This document shows, one piece after another, positions 43,580 to 52,688 of a DNA stretch of 64,000 nucleotides. Source of the stretch: an uncultured Slackia sp. GTDB taxonomy: Bacteria > Actinomycetota > Coriobacteriia > Coriobacteriales > Eggerthellaceae. Numbering within the stretch: position 1 is the stretch's first letter; each line of letters opens with the position of its first letter. A program made the position numbers and the translations under genes. The stretch spans positions 310,001 to 374,000 of the forward strand of contig NZ_CAKTVX010000001.1 of assembly GCF_934630525.1 (NCBI RefSeq), read 5' to 3'. Below the pieces are notes generated by a model. That model was not told the DNA's origin, made no database searches, and was given only the letters and a program-made list of their open reading frames with translations.

Positions 43580-43585
43580 ACGAAC

Positions 43586-43614
43586 GTGGGGCAGGTGATC
43601 GTCTCCTGCCCCAC
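43586..43614. terminator. Hairpin between the anti-sigma gene and pdxT
   Basis: GTGGGGCAGG (43586-43595)/CCTGCCCCAC (43605-43614), a perfect 10-bp stem with a 9-nt loop and no long T-run. It could serve both converging genes. Confidence 0.7.
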
Positions 43615-43665
43615 TCTAAGATATAAGTGCCAGCGATATAGACTTAAAGCGCACGGAGCATATGG

Positions 43666-44334
43666 CTACTTGCCCTTAACCATATCCAAGAACAGCTGGT
43701 GAATGGAATTGTCGGCATCGAGCTCGGGATGGAATGAAAGCGCAAGCTGGTTGCCCTGGCGAACCGCGACGATATCGCCGTTCACGCGAGCAAGCACCTC
43801 GACGCCCTCGCCCACTTCTTCGACCAAGGGGCCGCGAATAAATGTCATGGGAACCGCGCCGAGACCCTCGAATTCTTCGATAGCGCGGAAGCTGCCCAAC
43901 TGGCGACCGTATGCGTTGCGACGAACTTTGATGCTCATGGTGGCGAAATAGGGCGGCGCAGCGGGATCGGGCGTGTTACCGGTCACGTGCAGGGTGGAGC
44001 CAGCGACCGATTCTGCGAACGTCGAAAGAGATTTGGCGCCCGTGCCCTTGCCCTGGGATACTTCGTTCGCAAGCAGAATCATGCCAGCGCAGGTCGCAAG
44101 CACCGGAATGGCGCCTACGATTCGAGCCTGCAGGTCGTTGAACATGCCAAGTTCGCGGAGCAGTTTACCCTGCACGGTTGATTCGCCGCCGGGAAGCACG
44201 ATGCCATCGAATTGCTGGTTCAGGTTGCTCGCCTGGCGAAGTTCGACGCATTGCGCGCCCAGCTGCTCAAGCTTATGTTCGTGTTCAATGAAGGCGCCCT
44301 GGACGGCCAGAACGCCAATAAGAGGTTTAGCCAT
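43666..44334 (-). CDS. pdxT: Pyridoxal 5'-phosphate synthase glutaminase subunit PdxT
   Basis: 222 aa from the ATG at 44334 (GGAG 8 bases upstream); the longer frame to 44478 reads through the fold-back element and is rejected. KPLIGVLAVQGAFIEHEHKL and GIVLPGGESTVQGKLLRELG are family marks, then PVLATCAGMILLA with the nucleophile Cys, and SFHPELDADNSIHQLF with the catalytic His/Glu. It hydrolyses glutamine and passes ammonia to PdxS. Unlike most organisms, the gene is separated from pdxS by about 370 bp of strongly structured DNA. Confidence 0.95.
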   Translation of the reverse strand: MAKPLIGVLAVQGAFIEHEHKLEQLGAQCVELRQASNLNQQFDGIVLPGGESTVQGKLLRELGMFNDLQARIVGAIPVLATCAGMILLANEVSQGKGTGAKSLSTFAESVAGSTLHVTGNTPDPAAPPYFATMSIKVRRNAYGRQLGSFRAIEEFEGLGAVPMTFIRGPLVEEVGEGVEVLARVNGDIVAVRQGNQLALSFHPELDADNSIHQLFLDMVKGK

Positions 44335-44350
44335 ATTCGAAACTCCATCT

Positions 44351-44461
44351 GCGAGTCGCCCATGGAATCGTATGGCAGACGATACCTGAGCTCGCACGAA
44401 CAGCACGTATGTGCTGTTCGGCTCGTGCGGACGCTGCCATCCAATCCCATGGGCGACTCGC
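44351..44461. repeat. Large fold-back element between pdxS and pdxT (element A)
   Basis: Outer arms GCGAGTCGCCCATGG (44351-44365)/CCATGGGCGACTCGC (44447-44461), middle ATGGCAG (44372-44378)/CTGCCAT (44434-44440), inner CGAACAGCAC-type hairpin at 44385-44430 around GTAT. The inner 46-bp part recurs in inverted orientation at 44619-44665. It is not a simple terminator, as there is no T-run. Perhaps a small mobile or REP-like element, or an attenuating structure for pdxT. Confidence 0.75.
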
Positions 44462-44618
44462 GAATCTCTCCATTTCACGTTTCAATGGATTCCTATAGCG
44501 AGAATGGACAACGCGCTCTCGTATTGGGCAGCCGTCGATAGCCGAATGTCGCTTTAGATAATCTACCGAAAGAATCTGAAATAAAAGAAGCTCCTCGAAT
44601 TGCTGGAGTCGCGTTCTT

Positions 44619-44665
44619 CCGCACGAGCCGAACAGCACTTAATGTGCTGTTCGTGCGAGCTCAGG
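44619..44665. repeat. Inverted second copy of the inner fold-back (element B)
   Basis: Reverse complement matches 44385-44430 except in the loop (GTAT against ATTAA): two arms of 20 and 22 bp are identical. Copies A and B enclose about 190 bp between pdxS and pdxT, giving a composite inverted repeat in the gap. Confidence 0.8.
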
Positions 44666-44708
44666 CATTGAACGCGAATGCGGCAATTCAAGGGACGGAC
44701 ATCTTGGA

Positions 44709-45593
44709 TTATTTGCCGCGCTCGGCCATAAGCAGGGCGATTTCGCTTTCGTTGATGCCTACCATGGCTTCGCCCAAATCTTCGGAAAGCTCGGCGATGA
44801 GTTTTGCATCGGTGTAGTTCGCGACGGCCTTCACGATGGCGGCAGCGCGCTTTGCGGGGTTGCCGCTCTTGAAAATGCCGGAGCCCACGAATACGCCCTC
44901 GGCGCCGAGCTGCATCATGAGCGCCGCGTCGGCCGGGGTCGCCACACCGCCTGCAGCGAAGTTGACAACGGGGAGTTTGCCGTTGTCATGCACTTCCTTG
45001 AGCAGGGCATACGGAACACCAAGCTGCTTGGCTGCCTCGAAGAGTTCATCTTCGGCCATGCCTGCCACGCGGCGAATCTCGCTCTGCATAGCGCGCATGT
45101 GAGTCACGGCCTGAACGACGTCGCCCGTGCCCGGTTCGCCCTTGGTGCGAATCATTGATGCGCTCTCGGCGATACGGCGAAGGGCTTCGCCCAAATCGCG
45201 CGCGCCGCACACGAACGGCACGGCGAACTTCGTCTTGTCGATGTGGTACACATCGTCGGCGGGCGAAAGCACCTCAGACTCGTCGATGTAGTCGATGTCA
45301 ATCGCCTCAAGAATTTGAGCTTCGACGAAATGGCCAATGCGGCACTTCGCCATAACCGGGATGCTTACGGCCTCCTGAATGCCCTTGATCATTTTAGGGT
45401 CGCTCATGCGCGACACGCCGCCAGCTGCGCGAATGTCTGCAGGAATGCGCTCCAGGGCCATAACGGCACACGCGCCGGCTTCCTCGGCGATGTGCGCTTG
45501 CTCGGGTGTGGTGACGTCCATGATGACGCCGCCCTTGAGCATTTGGGCGAGGTTACGGTTGAGCTGCGAGCGATTTTCGGTAGGTTCAGTCAT
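44709..45593 (-). CDS. pdxS: Pyridoxal 5'-phosphate synthase subunit PdxS
   Basis: 294 aa from the ATG at 45593 (GGAAGG upstream); the frame to 45674 overlaps the promoter. It is a TIM barrel with MLKGGVIMDVTTPEQAHIAE, CAVMALERIPADIRAAGGVSRM, PVMAKCRIGHFVEAQ (Schiff-base lysine region) and GGVATPADAALMMQLGAEGVFVGSGIFKS. It builds PLP directly from ribose 5-phosphate, glyceraldehyde 3-phosphate and ammonia from PdxT. Transcribed first, pdxT downstream; divergent from pdxR. Confidence 0.97.
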   Translation of the reverse strand: MTEPTENRSQLNRNLAQMLKGGVIMDVTTPEQAHIAEEAGACAVMALERIPADIRAAGGVSRMSDPKMIKGIQEAVSIPVMAKCRIGHFVEAQILEAIDIDYIDESEVLSPADDVYHIDKTKFAVPFVCGARDLGEALRRIAESASMIRTKGEPGTGDVVQAVTHMRAMQSEIRRVAGMAEDELFEAAKQLGVPYALLKEVHDNGKLPVVNFAAGGVATPADAALMMQLGAEGVFVGSGIFKSGNPAKRAAAIVKAVANYTDAKLIAELSEDLGEAMVGINESEIALLMAERGK

Positions 45594-45706
45594 GATGGCC
45601 TTCCTTTCGGGCTTTGTTTGGAATGCCTGAAATCCTATCGAGTTACTGGTATTATTCGTAGCACCACTTTGCATTGTTTTACTAAGGTCAGATTAATGCC
45701 AGATTG

Positions 45707-45722
45707 CTTTAGTTAGCTAAAG
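45707..45722. promoter_or_regulatory. Palindromic candidate operator in the pdxR-pdxS intergenic region
   Basis: CTTTAG-TTAG-CTAAAG is a perfect 6-bp inverted repeat lying between the divergent pdxS and pdxR, 28 bases from the pdxR ATG. MocR/PdxR regulators bind their shared intergenic region, so this is a reasonable operator candidate. Inference. Confidence 0.5.
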
Positions 45723-45750
45723 TGATAAGGCCAGTTTGAAAGCAGGCGCC

Positions 45751-47205
45751 ATGCTTACCTATGATATGGACCAACGCGGGGAAGAATCTTTGTACGCGTA
45801 TCTGTACGATTGCATGCGTGCCGACATTGAAAATGGCTCCATCGCGGCAGGCGAAAAACTCCCCTCAAAGCGTAAGCTTGCCGATCATTTGGGAGTGAGC
45901 ATCGTCACGGTCGAAGGCGCCTATCGCCAGCTCATTGCGGAAGGCTATGTCGAATCGCGTGCACGCCGCGGTTATTTCGCTGCATATATCTCAAGCTCGA
46001 ATACTCGCGCCCTAACGAAGGAGGGCGGCGTCGCACCCGCGGGTACCTTCATGCCTGATGCATTTGAACATAAAGGCGAAAATGAGCCGGTCTTTTCGCC
46101 CTCATACACATTTGATTTGTCGAAAGGCCAGCTTCCCGAAAGCCTTTTCCCGTTAGCTTCGTGGTCAAAGGCGCTACGCGACACGCTTACGCAGGAGCCC
46201 GCATCTGCGCTCGTTGGCGAGAGCGACCCTTTGGGGTGCATGGCGCTTCGCGAGGAGATATCGCGATACCTCCGACAGACGCGTGGGCTCGTAGCTCCGC
46301 CCGAGAATATCGTGGTGGGTTCAGGTGCGCAAACTCTGTACAACCTTATCGTGCAGCTCATTGGCCGAAACAGAACCGTCGGCGTTGAAGACCCTGGCTA
46401 TCAAAGGCTTCGCAGGGTGTATGGAGCAAATAATGTGCGCCTTTCCCCTATTCCGCTTGATGCATCGGGTGTGTCGATGGCTTCGGTTCACGCGGCGGGC
46501 GTCGACACGCTGCACATCACGCCTTCCCACCAGTTCCCCACGGGTATCGTGACAAGCGTGAGTCGACGTCACGAATTGCTCGGTTGGGCGACCGAGGTGC
46601 CTGGCCGCTACATTATTGAAGATGATTACGACTGCGAGTTTCGCCTGGCTGGGCGTCCGATTCCTACGCTTCAGGGAATCGATGCTTCTGAGCGCGTCTT
46701 GTATACCAACACGTTTTCAAAAAGCCTCGGCTCGGCTTTTCGCATTGCTTACATGGTGCTACCTGACCATTTAGCTCGCCGTTATCGAGACGAGATGGCG
46801 TTCTATTCGTGTACGGTGCCGGCGATTGATCAGCTTGCTCTCGCCCGCTTCATGCAGCGCGGCGAATTCGAGCGGCATGTGAATCGTTTGCGTACCCATG
46901 CCCGCGACGTGCGTGATGCCTTCCTCGCCACGCTTAAAGAATCATTGCCGCAAGGTAGCTTTTCTGTCGCGGGACACGATGCTGGCTTGCATTTCGTTCT
47001 TGGCTTTCCCGAAATCGATGATGCTCGATTCGCCGAAAGCCTTGCTGATAATTCGGTGCGCATGCCGTCGCTTCGGGAATTCAGTATGAATGAAAACGAC
47101 GCAACGAACCGCTGTCGTTACGTCGTTCAATACCTTCAATTATCGACGGACCAAGCGCGAAGTGCGGCGCTTGCGATTGCTCGGGCGCACGCATCGGTTC
47201 GTTGA
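45751..47205 (+). CDS. pdxR: MocR-family PLP-dependent transcription regulator PdxR
   Basis: 484 aa from ATG 45751; TTG 45736 in the same frame is an alternative, with AAGG upstream. N-terminal GntR winged HTH: LYAYLYDCMRADIENGSIAAGEKLPSKRKLADHLGVSIVTVEGAYRQLI. The C-terminal aminotransferase fold has VVGSGAQTLYNLIVQLIGRN, EDPGYQRLRRVYGANNVRLS, HITPSHQFPTGIV, IIEDDYDCEFR and NTFSKSLGSAFRIAY, where the Lys would bind PLP. Divergent from pdxST, so it probably activates PLP synthesis when PLP is low. Confidence 0.93.
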   Translation: MLTYDMDQRGEESLYAYLYDCMRADIENGSIAAGEKLPSKRKLADHLGVSIVTVEGAYRQLIAEGYVESRARRGYFAAYISSSNTRALTKEGGVAPAGTFMPDAFEHKGENEPVFSPSYTFDLSKGQLPESLFPLASWSKALRDTLTQEPASALVGESDPLGCMALREEISRYLRQTRGLVAPPENIVVGSGAQTLYNLIVQLIGRNRTVGVEDPGYQRLRRVYGANNVRLSPIPLDASGVSMASVHAAGVDTLHITPSHQFPTGIVTSVSRRHELLGWATEVPGRYIIEDDYDCEFRLAGRPIPTLQGIDASERVLYTNTFSKSLGSAFRIAYMVLPDHLARRYRDEMAFYSCTVPAIDQLALARFMQRGEFERHVNRLRTHARDVRDAFLATLKESLPQGSFSVAGHDAGLHFVLGFPEIDDARFAESLADNSVRMPSLREFSMNENDATNRCRYVVQYLQLSTDQARSAALAIARAHASVR

Positions 47206-47278
47206 CGCAAGCTTAAATGAGCCGCGTTCGTGCGCGTTCGCGGAAGGGGATTTCTCCCCTATCCGCTCTCGTGCGCGG

Positions 47279-49378
47279 CTACGAACGCTTCGGCATGACG
47301 ATCGCACGGGCGCTGAAGTACGTCACGAGGAAATATGCGCCGTACACTGCAAGGAAGATCGCGGCGGTTGAAAGCGCGGTTGCGCTCAGATTGAAATTGC
47401 CGAATACGAGTACGAGGTCTTTCACTGTTTGCATGGCGCAGATCGTATGCGCCATTGCCACGATTAGGGGAAATGCGAAACAAATGAGCACTTGTTTGAA
47501 GAGCGCCCCTGAAATCATGCGTTGTGGCGCGCCCAGTTTTGCGAGCAGCTCGTAGCGGCGCGCGTTGTCGTTTGCGTCTGAGAGCTGCTGAATGGCGAGA
47601 ATCGCCGCGCAGGCCACGACCATGATGAAGCCGATGTACATCGCGAGATAGCTCACAAGCGCGGTGAGGTTGTGGCTCTCGGCCTGCACGCCCGCGACGT
47701 TTTGGTACATATACAGGGGCCAGGAGCCTTCTTCCGCATTGTTCCTGTCGCTTAAGGCTTGGCAGAAATCAGCAAATGGTTCCTGCATGCCATCGGCGAT
47801 GCGTGCGTCGAAAACCGCCATGGCGGGCTCGCCTGTTGCGACGTCGTCGGGAACGACGATCTGAAACGCCCTTGTGCTTATGCTCGTGCACTCAATCGTA
47901 TCGGTTGCGATCTCGCGCTGCGCCTTTAGCTGCGTGTCGCCAATGGCGATGGTCGGCTGCTTCGCGGCCACGCTTGTTAAATACGGCTGCGTCGTGGCGA
48001 AATCTGACCAGAGCAGGCACTCGCCATCGTTGACCTCAATCGGCTCAAGGCCGCACAGTTCACGGGCTGCGTTGAAGTCGGACGCCTTGATAAGGTATGC
48101 CTTCTGCTGCGTTGTGTCTTCAGTGATCAGACCCGCGCCAACCGAGTCGAGCAAGTTGAGATCTGTGAGGTCGTGCAGCGTATCGAAAGACACATCGCTT
48201 GGGTAGAAGTTGATTTGCGCGGAATCTTCCACCATGCTGTTCCACGAAGGCGCCCCATATTGCTTGGTAAGCTTCGAGAGGCCGACGGCTGCATCGAAGT
48301 TCGATTCTTCGACGAATTCGTTGACGAGCGACCGCGTGCCCATGTTGCCGTTTTCGTCATAGACATTCATGGCGTAATAGCTGGTGAACGAGGCATCGCA
48401 TCGTATGCCGCTTTCGGCATTCTTCTGCATGGCATCGACGATTCCTATGCCGCCGCATACGCTTGTGAGCGCGAGGAACAGCGTCATAGCGATGACCGAC
48501 ATGCTCATGAATGTGGAATTGATGCGCGATGCGAGCTGGCGCAGGAAGAACATGTTCAGTCCGCGCAGGTAGAGCGGTCGTATCATCTGGGCGGCTTTGA
48601 GCAGAAATCCCGAAAGCGAGAAGAACAGCAGCACTGTTCCTATGCATACGAGAATCGTTTCTACGAGTAGGTTCGACATGTCGTCGGAAAGAAGCCCCGT
48701 GCGAAGCAGCATAGAATACGAGTAACCAATAATGCAGAGCGACGCGATGAACAGGATGAACGAGAGCGGCAAGTTGCGCAAGCGAGGTTTGTCGTTCTTG
48801 CGCGATCCTGCGAGCAAATCGATGAGCTTCGATTTGGCAAGGTGTGCGCAATTCCAAAGCATCGATACGGCGAAGATGGCCGCAAAGGCCGCGACGGTCA
48901 TCGCGAACGCCTTCGTCGAAAACGAGAACGTCACGCCCTCAACCGGCTGTGCCATCATAGAAAGGCACAAGCATGTGAGCGCTTGCGAAAGCGCAACGCC
49001 TGCAAGCAGGCCAACCGCAAGTGACGCGGTGCCAACGATGAGCGTTTCGCATGCCGAGATTTTCAGCAAATCGCCCTTCCCCATGCCGAGCGTTAAATAC
49101 ATGCCGAATTCGGCCCTGCGGCGGCGAATAAGGAACGCATTGGCGTAAAGCACTAAAAAGCCCAGCACGATAGCGATAAAGACTGAAACGCCGGCAATAA
49201 TTTCGGAAAGGAGGTCCACGACGCTTGAGACGTCGGTCGGCAAGCTTTGCACCGCTGAGGAGTCGGCAATGGAGTTGAACGCGTAGAAAACCGCTACGCC
49301 CAGCACGAGCGTGAAGAAGTAGACGGCGAAATCGCGCGCCGATTTGCGCACATTCGCGAAGGCGAGCTTAACGAGCAT
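47279..49378 (-). CDS. ABC transporter permease (FtsX/BceB type)
   Basis: 699 aa from the ATG at 49378, overlapping the ATPase stop; the frame to 49477 has no site. LVKLAFANVRKSARDFAVYFFTLVLGVAVFYAFNSI is the usual BceB start. About ten membrane helices, an FtsX domain (SVFIAIVLGFLVLYANAFLIRRRRAEFGMY with the LGMGK segment) and a large outside domain between helices 7 and 8 (GNMGTRSLVNEFVEESNFDA... EEGSWPLYMYQNVAG). With the ATPase it removes or senses peptide antibiotics bound to the wall. Ends in a PKRS tail. Confidence 0.92.
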   Translation of the reverse strand: MLVKLAFANVRKSARDFAVYFFTLVLGVAVFYAFNSIADSSAVQSLPTDVSSVVDLLSEIIAGVSVFIAIVLGFLVLYANAFLIRRRRAEFGMYLTLGMGKGDLLKISACETLIVGTASLAVGLLAGVALSQALTCLCLSMMAQPVEGVTFSFSTKAFAMTVAAFAAIFAVSMLWNCAHLAKSKLIDLLAGSRKNDKPRLRNLPLSFILFIASLCIIGYSYSMLLRTGLLSDDMSNLLVETILVCIGTVLLFFSLSGFLLKAAQMIRPLYLRGLNMFFLRQLASRINSTFMSMSVIAMTLFLALTSVCGGIGIVDAMQKNAESGIRCDASFTSYYAMNVYDENGNMGTRSLVNEFVEESNFDAAVGLSKLTKQYGAPSWNSMVEDSAQINFYPSDVSFDTLHDLTDLNLLDSVGAGLITEDTTQQKAYLIKASDFNAARELCGLEPIEVNDGECLLWSDFATTQPYLTSVAAKQPTIAIGDTQLKAQREIATDTIECTSISTRAFQIVVPDDVATGEPAMAVFDARIADGMQEPFADFCQALSDRNNAEEGSWPLYMYQNVAGVQAESHNLTALVSYLAMYIGFIMVVACAAILAIQQLSDANDNARRYELLAKLGAPQRMISGALFKQVLICFAFPLIVAMAHTICAMQTVKDLVLVFGNFNLSATALSTAAIFLAVYGAYFLVTYFSARAIVMPKRS

Positions 49379-50144
49379 TGGCGGCCTCGCTCTCCATCTG
49401 CGTGGTCGCAGCAACGATAGTCTCGAAGAACTGCGTGCGGTTGAGTGCGCCTCGTTGGATTTGGCCATAGAGCGCACCGTCGCGAATGAAGATGATGCGC
49501 GAGCACCAGCTTGCCGCGAAGGCGTCGTGGGTCACCATGACTATCGTCGAGCCCATGCGATTGAGCGTTGAGAACGTTTCAAGCAGCTGCTTGGACGATT
49601 TCGAATCGAGCGCGCCGGTCGGCTCATCGGCCAATACGAGGCTTGGCTTCGTGATAACCGCGCGCGCCGCTGCGGCGCGCTGTTTTTGCCCACCCGAGAT
49701 TTGATAGGGGTATTGCTCCAAGATTTCCGCAATGCCGAGCCTCGTCGCGATTTCGTCGACCATGGAAGGTATTTCGTTCGTCGGTTTCTTCTGAATGGTG
49801 AGCGCGAGCGAGATATTCTCGCGCACAGTGAGGGTGTCGAGCAGATTCGAATCTTGAAATACAAAGCCGAGCTGGTCGCGGCGGAATTTAGCGAGTTCTC
49901 CCCCGCGCATTTTCGTGACGTCTCGTCCGGCGACGCGAATCGATCCCGAGGTCGGGGTATCGATCGTCGAGATGCAGTTGAGCAGCGTTGACTTGCCCGA
50001 TCCCGAAGGACCCATGATGGCGACGAATTCCCCTGCGTCGACGAAGAAGCTGACTCCCGCGAGCGCGAGGGTTGCCGCCCCCGATTCCTTCCTCGATTTT
50101 CCGTATTGCTTTACGACGTTGTCGACTTCAAGCACGTGGCTCAT
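49368..50144 (-). CDS. ABC transporter ATP-binding protein (BceA type)
   Basis: 258 aa from the ATG at 50144 (AAGGAAA upstream). The frame runs to 50528 but that part lies in the kinase gene. Walker A GPSGSGKST at residues 45-53, LGFVFQDSNLLDTLTVREN, signature ISGGQKQR, Walker B LVLADEPTGALDSKSSKQLL and switch His MVTHDAFAA. It powers the BceB-type permease. The C-terminal 25 residues (TQFFETIVAATTQMESEA) are variable. Confidence 0.95.
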   Translation of the reverse strand: MSHVLEVDNVVKQYGKSRKESGAATLALAGVSFFVDAGEFVAIMGPSGSGKSTLLNCISTIDTPTSGSIRVAGRDVTKMRGGELAKFRRDQLGFVFQDSNLLDTLTVRENISLALTIQKKPTNEIPSMVDEIATRLGIAEILEQYPYQISGGQKQRAAAARAVITKPSLVLADEPTGALDSKSSKQLLETFSTLNRMGSTIVMVTHDAFAASWCSRIIFIRDGALYGQIQRGALNRTQFFETIVAATTQMESEAANAR

Positions 50145-50212
50145 GGCGTTTCCTTCCTTCGGTTTACCTGATAATCCAAAGGTACGAAACGCTTCTTTCG
50201 GCGCCCTTGCGC

Positions 50213-51736
50213 CTACCTTACGTTTGCCTGACTTTCTCGCTTTTCGAGTCGCGGCGGCTCGCTCTGCGGCATTGCGGTGGGTATGCGCATGGTCGCAGTG
50301 AATCCTCGTCCAGGCTCGCTTGCGAACGACACGTATCCGCCATGCATGATTGAAATGCGGCTCACGAGCGTGAGTCCCAGGCCATGGGCATCGTAGCTCG
50401 CATCGGGCGTTGATGCTTGCGACATGAGGGCGGCCATGCGCGACGTATCGCAGCCGCGTCCGTTGTCGGCGACCGTGATGGCGAGCATGCTTGAAGGTTC
50501 GACTTCGAGCGAGAGTGCAATCTTGCACCCTTCGCCATTGTGCCGCATCGCGTTGTCGATGAGATTTCGCACGGCTCGGCGCAACAGGCGCTCATCGGCT
50601 TGTATAGTGCATTCTTGCACCGCCGGCGTGTCAAAGAACTCGAGTTCGTATTGCGCGTCGATGCCGGCGTTAAGGTAATCGGCCACAATGCCGCGGGCGA
50701 AAGGAACCACCTGAATAGTCTCGATATTCATGGGCTGCGAATCATACTCGAGCTTCGAGACGATATTGAGGTCTTCGACTAAGTCTCGAATGCGTTCGTT
50801 TTGGCGAACGATGACTTCGCCTGACTCCCTCACCTCGGCCGGCGCGTTCGTCGCGTTCGCGATGCGCTCGGCATGTCCCATCGAAATGGCGAGAGGCGTG
50901 CGCACGTCATGGCTTACGCCTGAAACCCATCGCTTGCGGGCTTCGTCTTTATGCTGGATGATCGCGCTTGCGGCATTCACGCTTTCGGCGATATCGGCCA
51001 GGGGCCCCTTCATCTCCATATGCGTTGGTACTCCATGGGCCAAATCGTCAAGGGCTTCCACGGCGGGTGTGATCGCCTTGAGCATGCGCCGCCTTGATAG
51101 GCTATACACCATAAAGAAGATGAGCGCGTCGAGATAGATGAGGACTATTCCCAGAACAAGTATTCCGACGAACTCGCGGTTTCCCAGGTATTTGACGGGG
51201 AACGCCACGTATTCGTCTGTGGGGTATCCCACGATAATGGTGCCGTCGTCACGGCCTGTCCCAAAGAACGTTGGGTAGTTTTCGAGGTAGAACGTGCGCG
51301 CGGCATTTGCGATGTCGTTTTGGGTATAGGTGCGATTCGCGATTTCTGGGGGTGCATTGTGGCTCCAGAGAACCGTGCCGTCATTTCCCACGAGTAGTGC
51401 CCACGCGTTCTGCTGATCGAGCCACGAGGCGGTATTGTCGGAAAGCTTATAGGTCGTCGCGCCGTCCTCGTCTTCGATTGCTTCGAGATTGTCGGCAACC
51501 TCGAAGGTGGTGCTGTTAGGCGATCCGTCATAATCGGGATTGTTGTAAATCGCGAACTGGAAAACGATATATATCGCGATGTCGACGAAGAACACCAGCA
51601 TCGTAAGGCCGATGAATAAGAAGGCTTGCTTCGCGAAATACGCAGGCGCAAAGCTTTGACGGCGCGTGCGATTGATGCGCCATTGGGCGGCCGCATCGCG
51701 GGTGGGCGTTGGGGCTTTTTTCTTGAAGGCTCCCAT
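50213..51736 (-). CDS. Sensor histidine kinase of the Bce-like system
   Basis: 507 aa, 3 bp after the response regulator. Two membrane helices (FLFIGLTMLVFFVDIAIYIV and FVGILVLGIVLIYLDALIFF) flank about 125 outside residues (NNPDYDGSPNSTTFEVADNL, WLDQQNAWALLVGNDGTVLW, DDGTIIVGYPTDEYVAFPVK). This differs from BceS kinases, which almost lack an outside domain. HAMP-like linker, H276 in VSGVSHDVRTPLAISMGHAE, N-box RNLIDNAMRHNGEG, G-box DNGRGCDTSRMA. It phosphorylates the regulator next to it. The outside domain suggests a ligand sensor of its own. Confidence 0.92.
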   Translation of the reverse strand: MGAFKKKAPTPTRDAAAQWRINRTRRQSFAPAYFAKQAFLFIGLTMLVFFVDIAIYIVFQFAIYNNPDYDGSPNSTTFEVADNLEAIEDEDGATTYKLSDNTASWLDQQNAWALLVGNDGTVLWSHNAPPEIANRTYTQNDIANAARTFYLENYPTFFGTGRDDGTIIVGYPTDEYVAFPVKYLGNREFVGILVLGIVLIYLDALIFFMVYSLSRRRMLKAITPAVEALDDLAHGVPTHMEMKGPLADIAESVNAASAIIQHKDEARKRWVSGVSHDVRTPLAISMGHAERIANATNAPAEVRESGEVIVRQNERIRDLVEDLNIVSKLEYDSQPMNIETIQVVPFARGIVADYLNAGIDAQYELEFFDTPAVQECTIQADERLLRRAVRNLIDNAMRHNGEGCKIALSLEVEPSSMLAITVADNGRGCDTSRMAALMSQASTPDASYDAHGLGLTLVSRISIMHGGYVSFASEPGRGFTATMRIPTAMPQSEPPRLEKRESQANVR

Positions 51737-51739
51737 GCG

Positions 51740-52450
51740 CTACCCCTGAACGATGAGTTTGTATCCAAGGCCTTTCGCCGTTACGAGCGATGCGGGATGC
51801 GAGGGATCGTCCTCGATTTTCTCTCGAATGCGTCGCACGTGCGTCATGAGCGATTGCCCATAGCCGAAGCTGTCGCCCCAGGCGGCTTCGCACAACGCTT
51901 CGCTCGTGACGATGCGGTTCGCATTGCGCGCGAGCGCCGTGAGAATTTCGCGCTCTTTCACGGTGAGCGATACGCGTTCACCGTTTGGGCGAATCGCTTC
52001 TGCATTCGACAGGTCAAGCGTGCATGCTGCGAGCTGAAGCGTATCGGGTTGGGCGGGATAGCAGCGACGAAGCACGGCGCATACGCGCAGCACGAGCTCC
52101 TGGGGCGAAAAAGGCTTCGGAATGTAGTCGTCGGCGCCCGTGCGCAATCCCGCGAGTCGATCTTCGGTCTCGTTTTTCGCCGTAAGGAACATCACGGGCA
52201 ATGGCGTGCCTGCGGAAAGCGAGCGCAGGTATTCGCACAGCGTAAAGCCGTCGCCGTCGGGCAGCATGACATCGAGCAGCGCAAGCTGGGGGTTTGTTTC
52301 GCGGAATACCGCAAGCGCCTCCATGACCGACCCGGCTTGTGAAATCGCGCAAAACCCCTCAGCGCGAAGCACGTCCACGATCATATGACGAAGTTGGGGC
52401 TCGTCATCGACTACCAGAATGCGTTTGTCTCGCAGGCTGTTCTCTACCAT
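51740..52450 (-). CDS. OmpR/BceR-type response regulator
   Basis: 236 aa from the ATG at 52450 with AAAAGGAGGG; the frame to 52474 is not needed. Receiver with D15, D16, phosphoacceptor D60 (LALLDVMLPDGDGF), T90 and K112. Winged-helix output with ANRIVTSEALCEAAWGDSFG and YGQSLMTHVRRIREKIEDDP. First gene of a four-gene group, regulator-kinase-ATPase-permease, as in bce/cpr modules. Confidence 0.94.
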   Translation of the reverse strand: MVENSLRDKRILVVDDEPQLRHMIVDVLRAEGFCAISQAGSVMEALAVFRETNPQLALLDVMLPDGDGFTLCEYLRSLSAGTPLPVMFLTAKNETEDRLAGLRTGADDYIPKPFSPQELVLRVCAVLRRCYPAQPDTLQLAACTLDLSNAEAIRPNGERVSLTVKEREILTALARNANRIVTSEALCEAAWGDSFGYGQSLMTHVRRIREKIEDDPSHPASLVTAKGLGYKLIVQG

Positions 52451-52688
52451 AGTGCCCTCCTTTTCACTGTGCATTATTGCACTCGGGGTAAACGTTGAAG
52501 GTGCGCGGTCCTCGAAAGTAAGGCAAATGTCAGGTGAGCTCTATATCGAGACGAAGCGAAAAGCTGGTTGGGGATTCGATGCGATTGGGGCATGTCGGCA
52601 TATCGTACGGAAAATTGCCATCGAAGCGCTTTAGCGTGCAAAAGTGGCGTATACTTTTGCAGTTTCCAAATCATCTGGAAGGATTCCC

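Noticed and set aside
44335..44478. N-terminal extension of PdxT to 44478
   Set aside because: It would translate the fold-back element; family start is the ATG at 44334.
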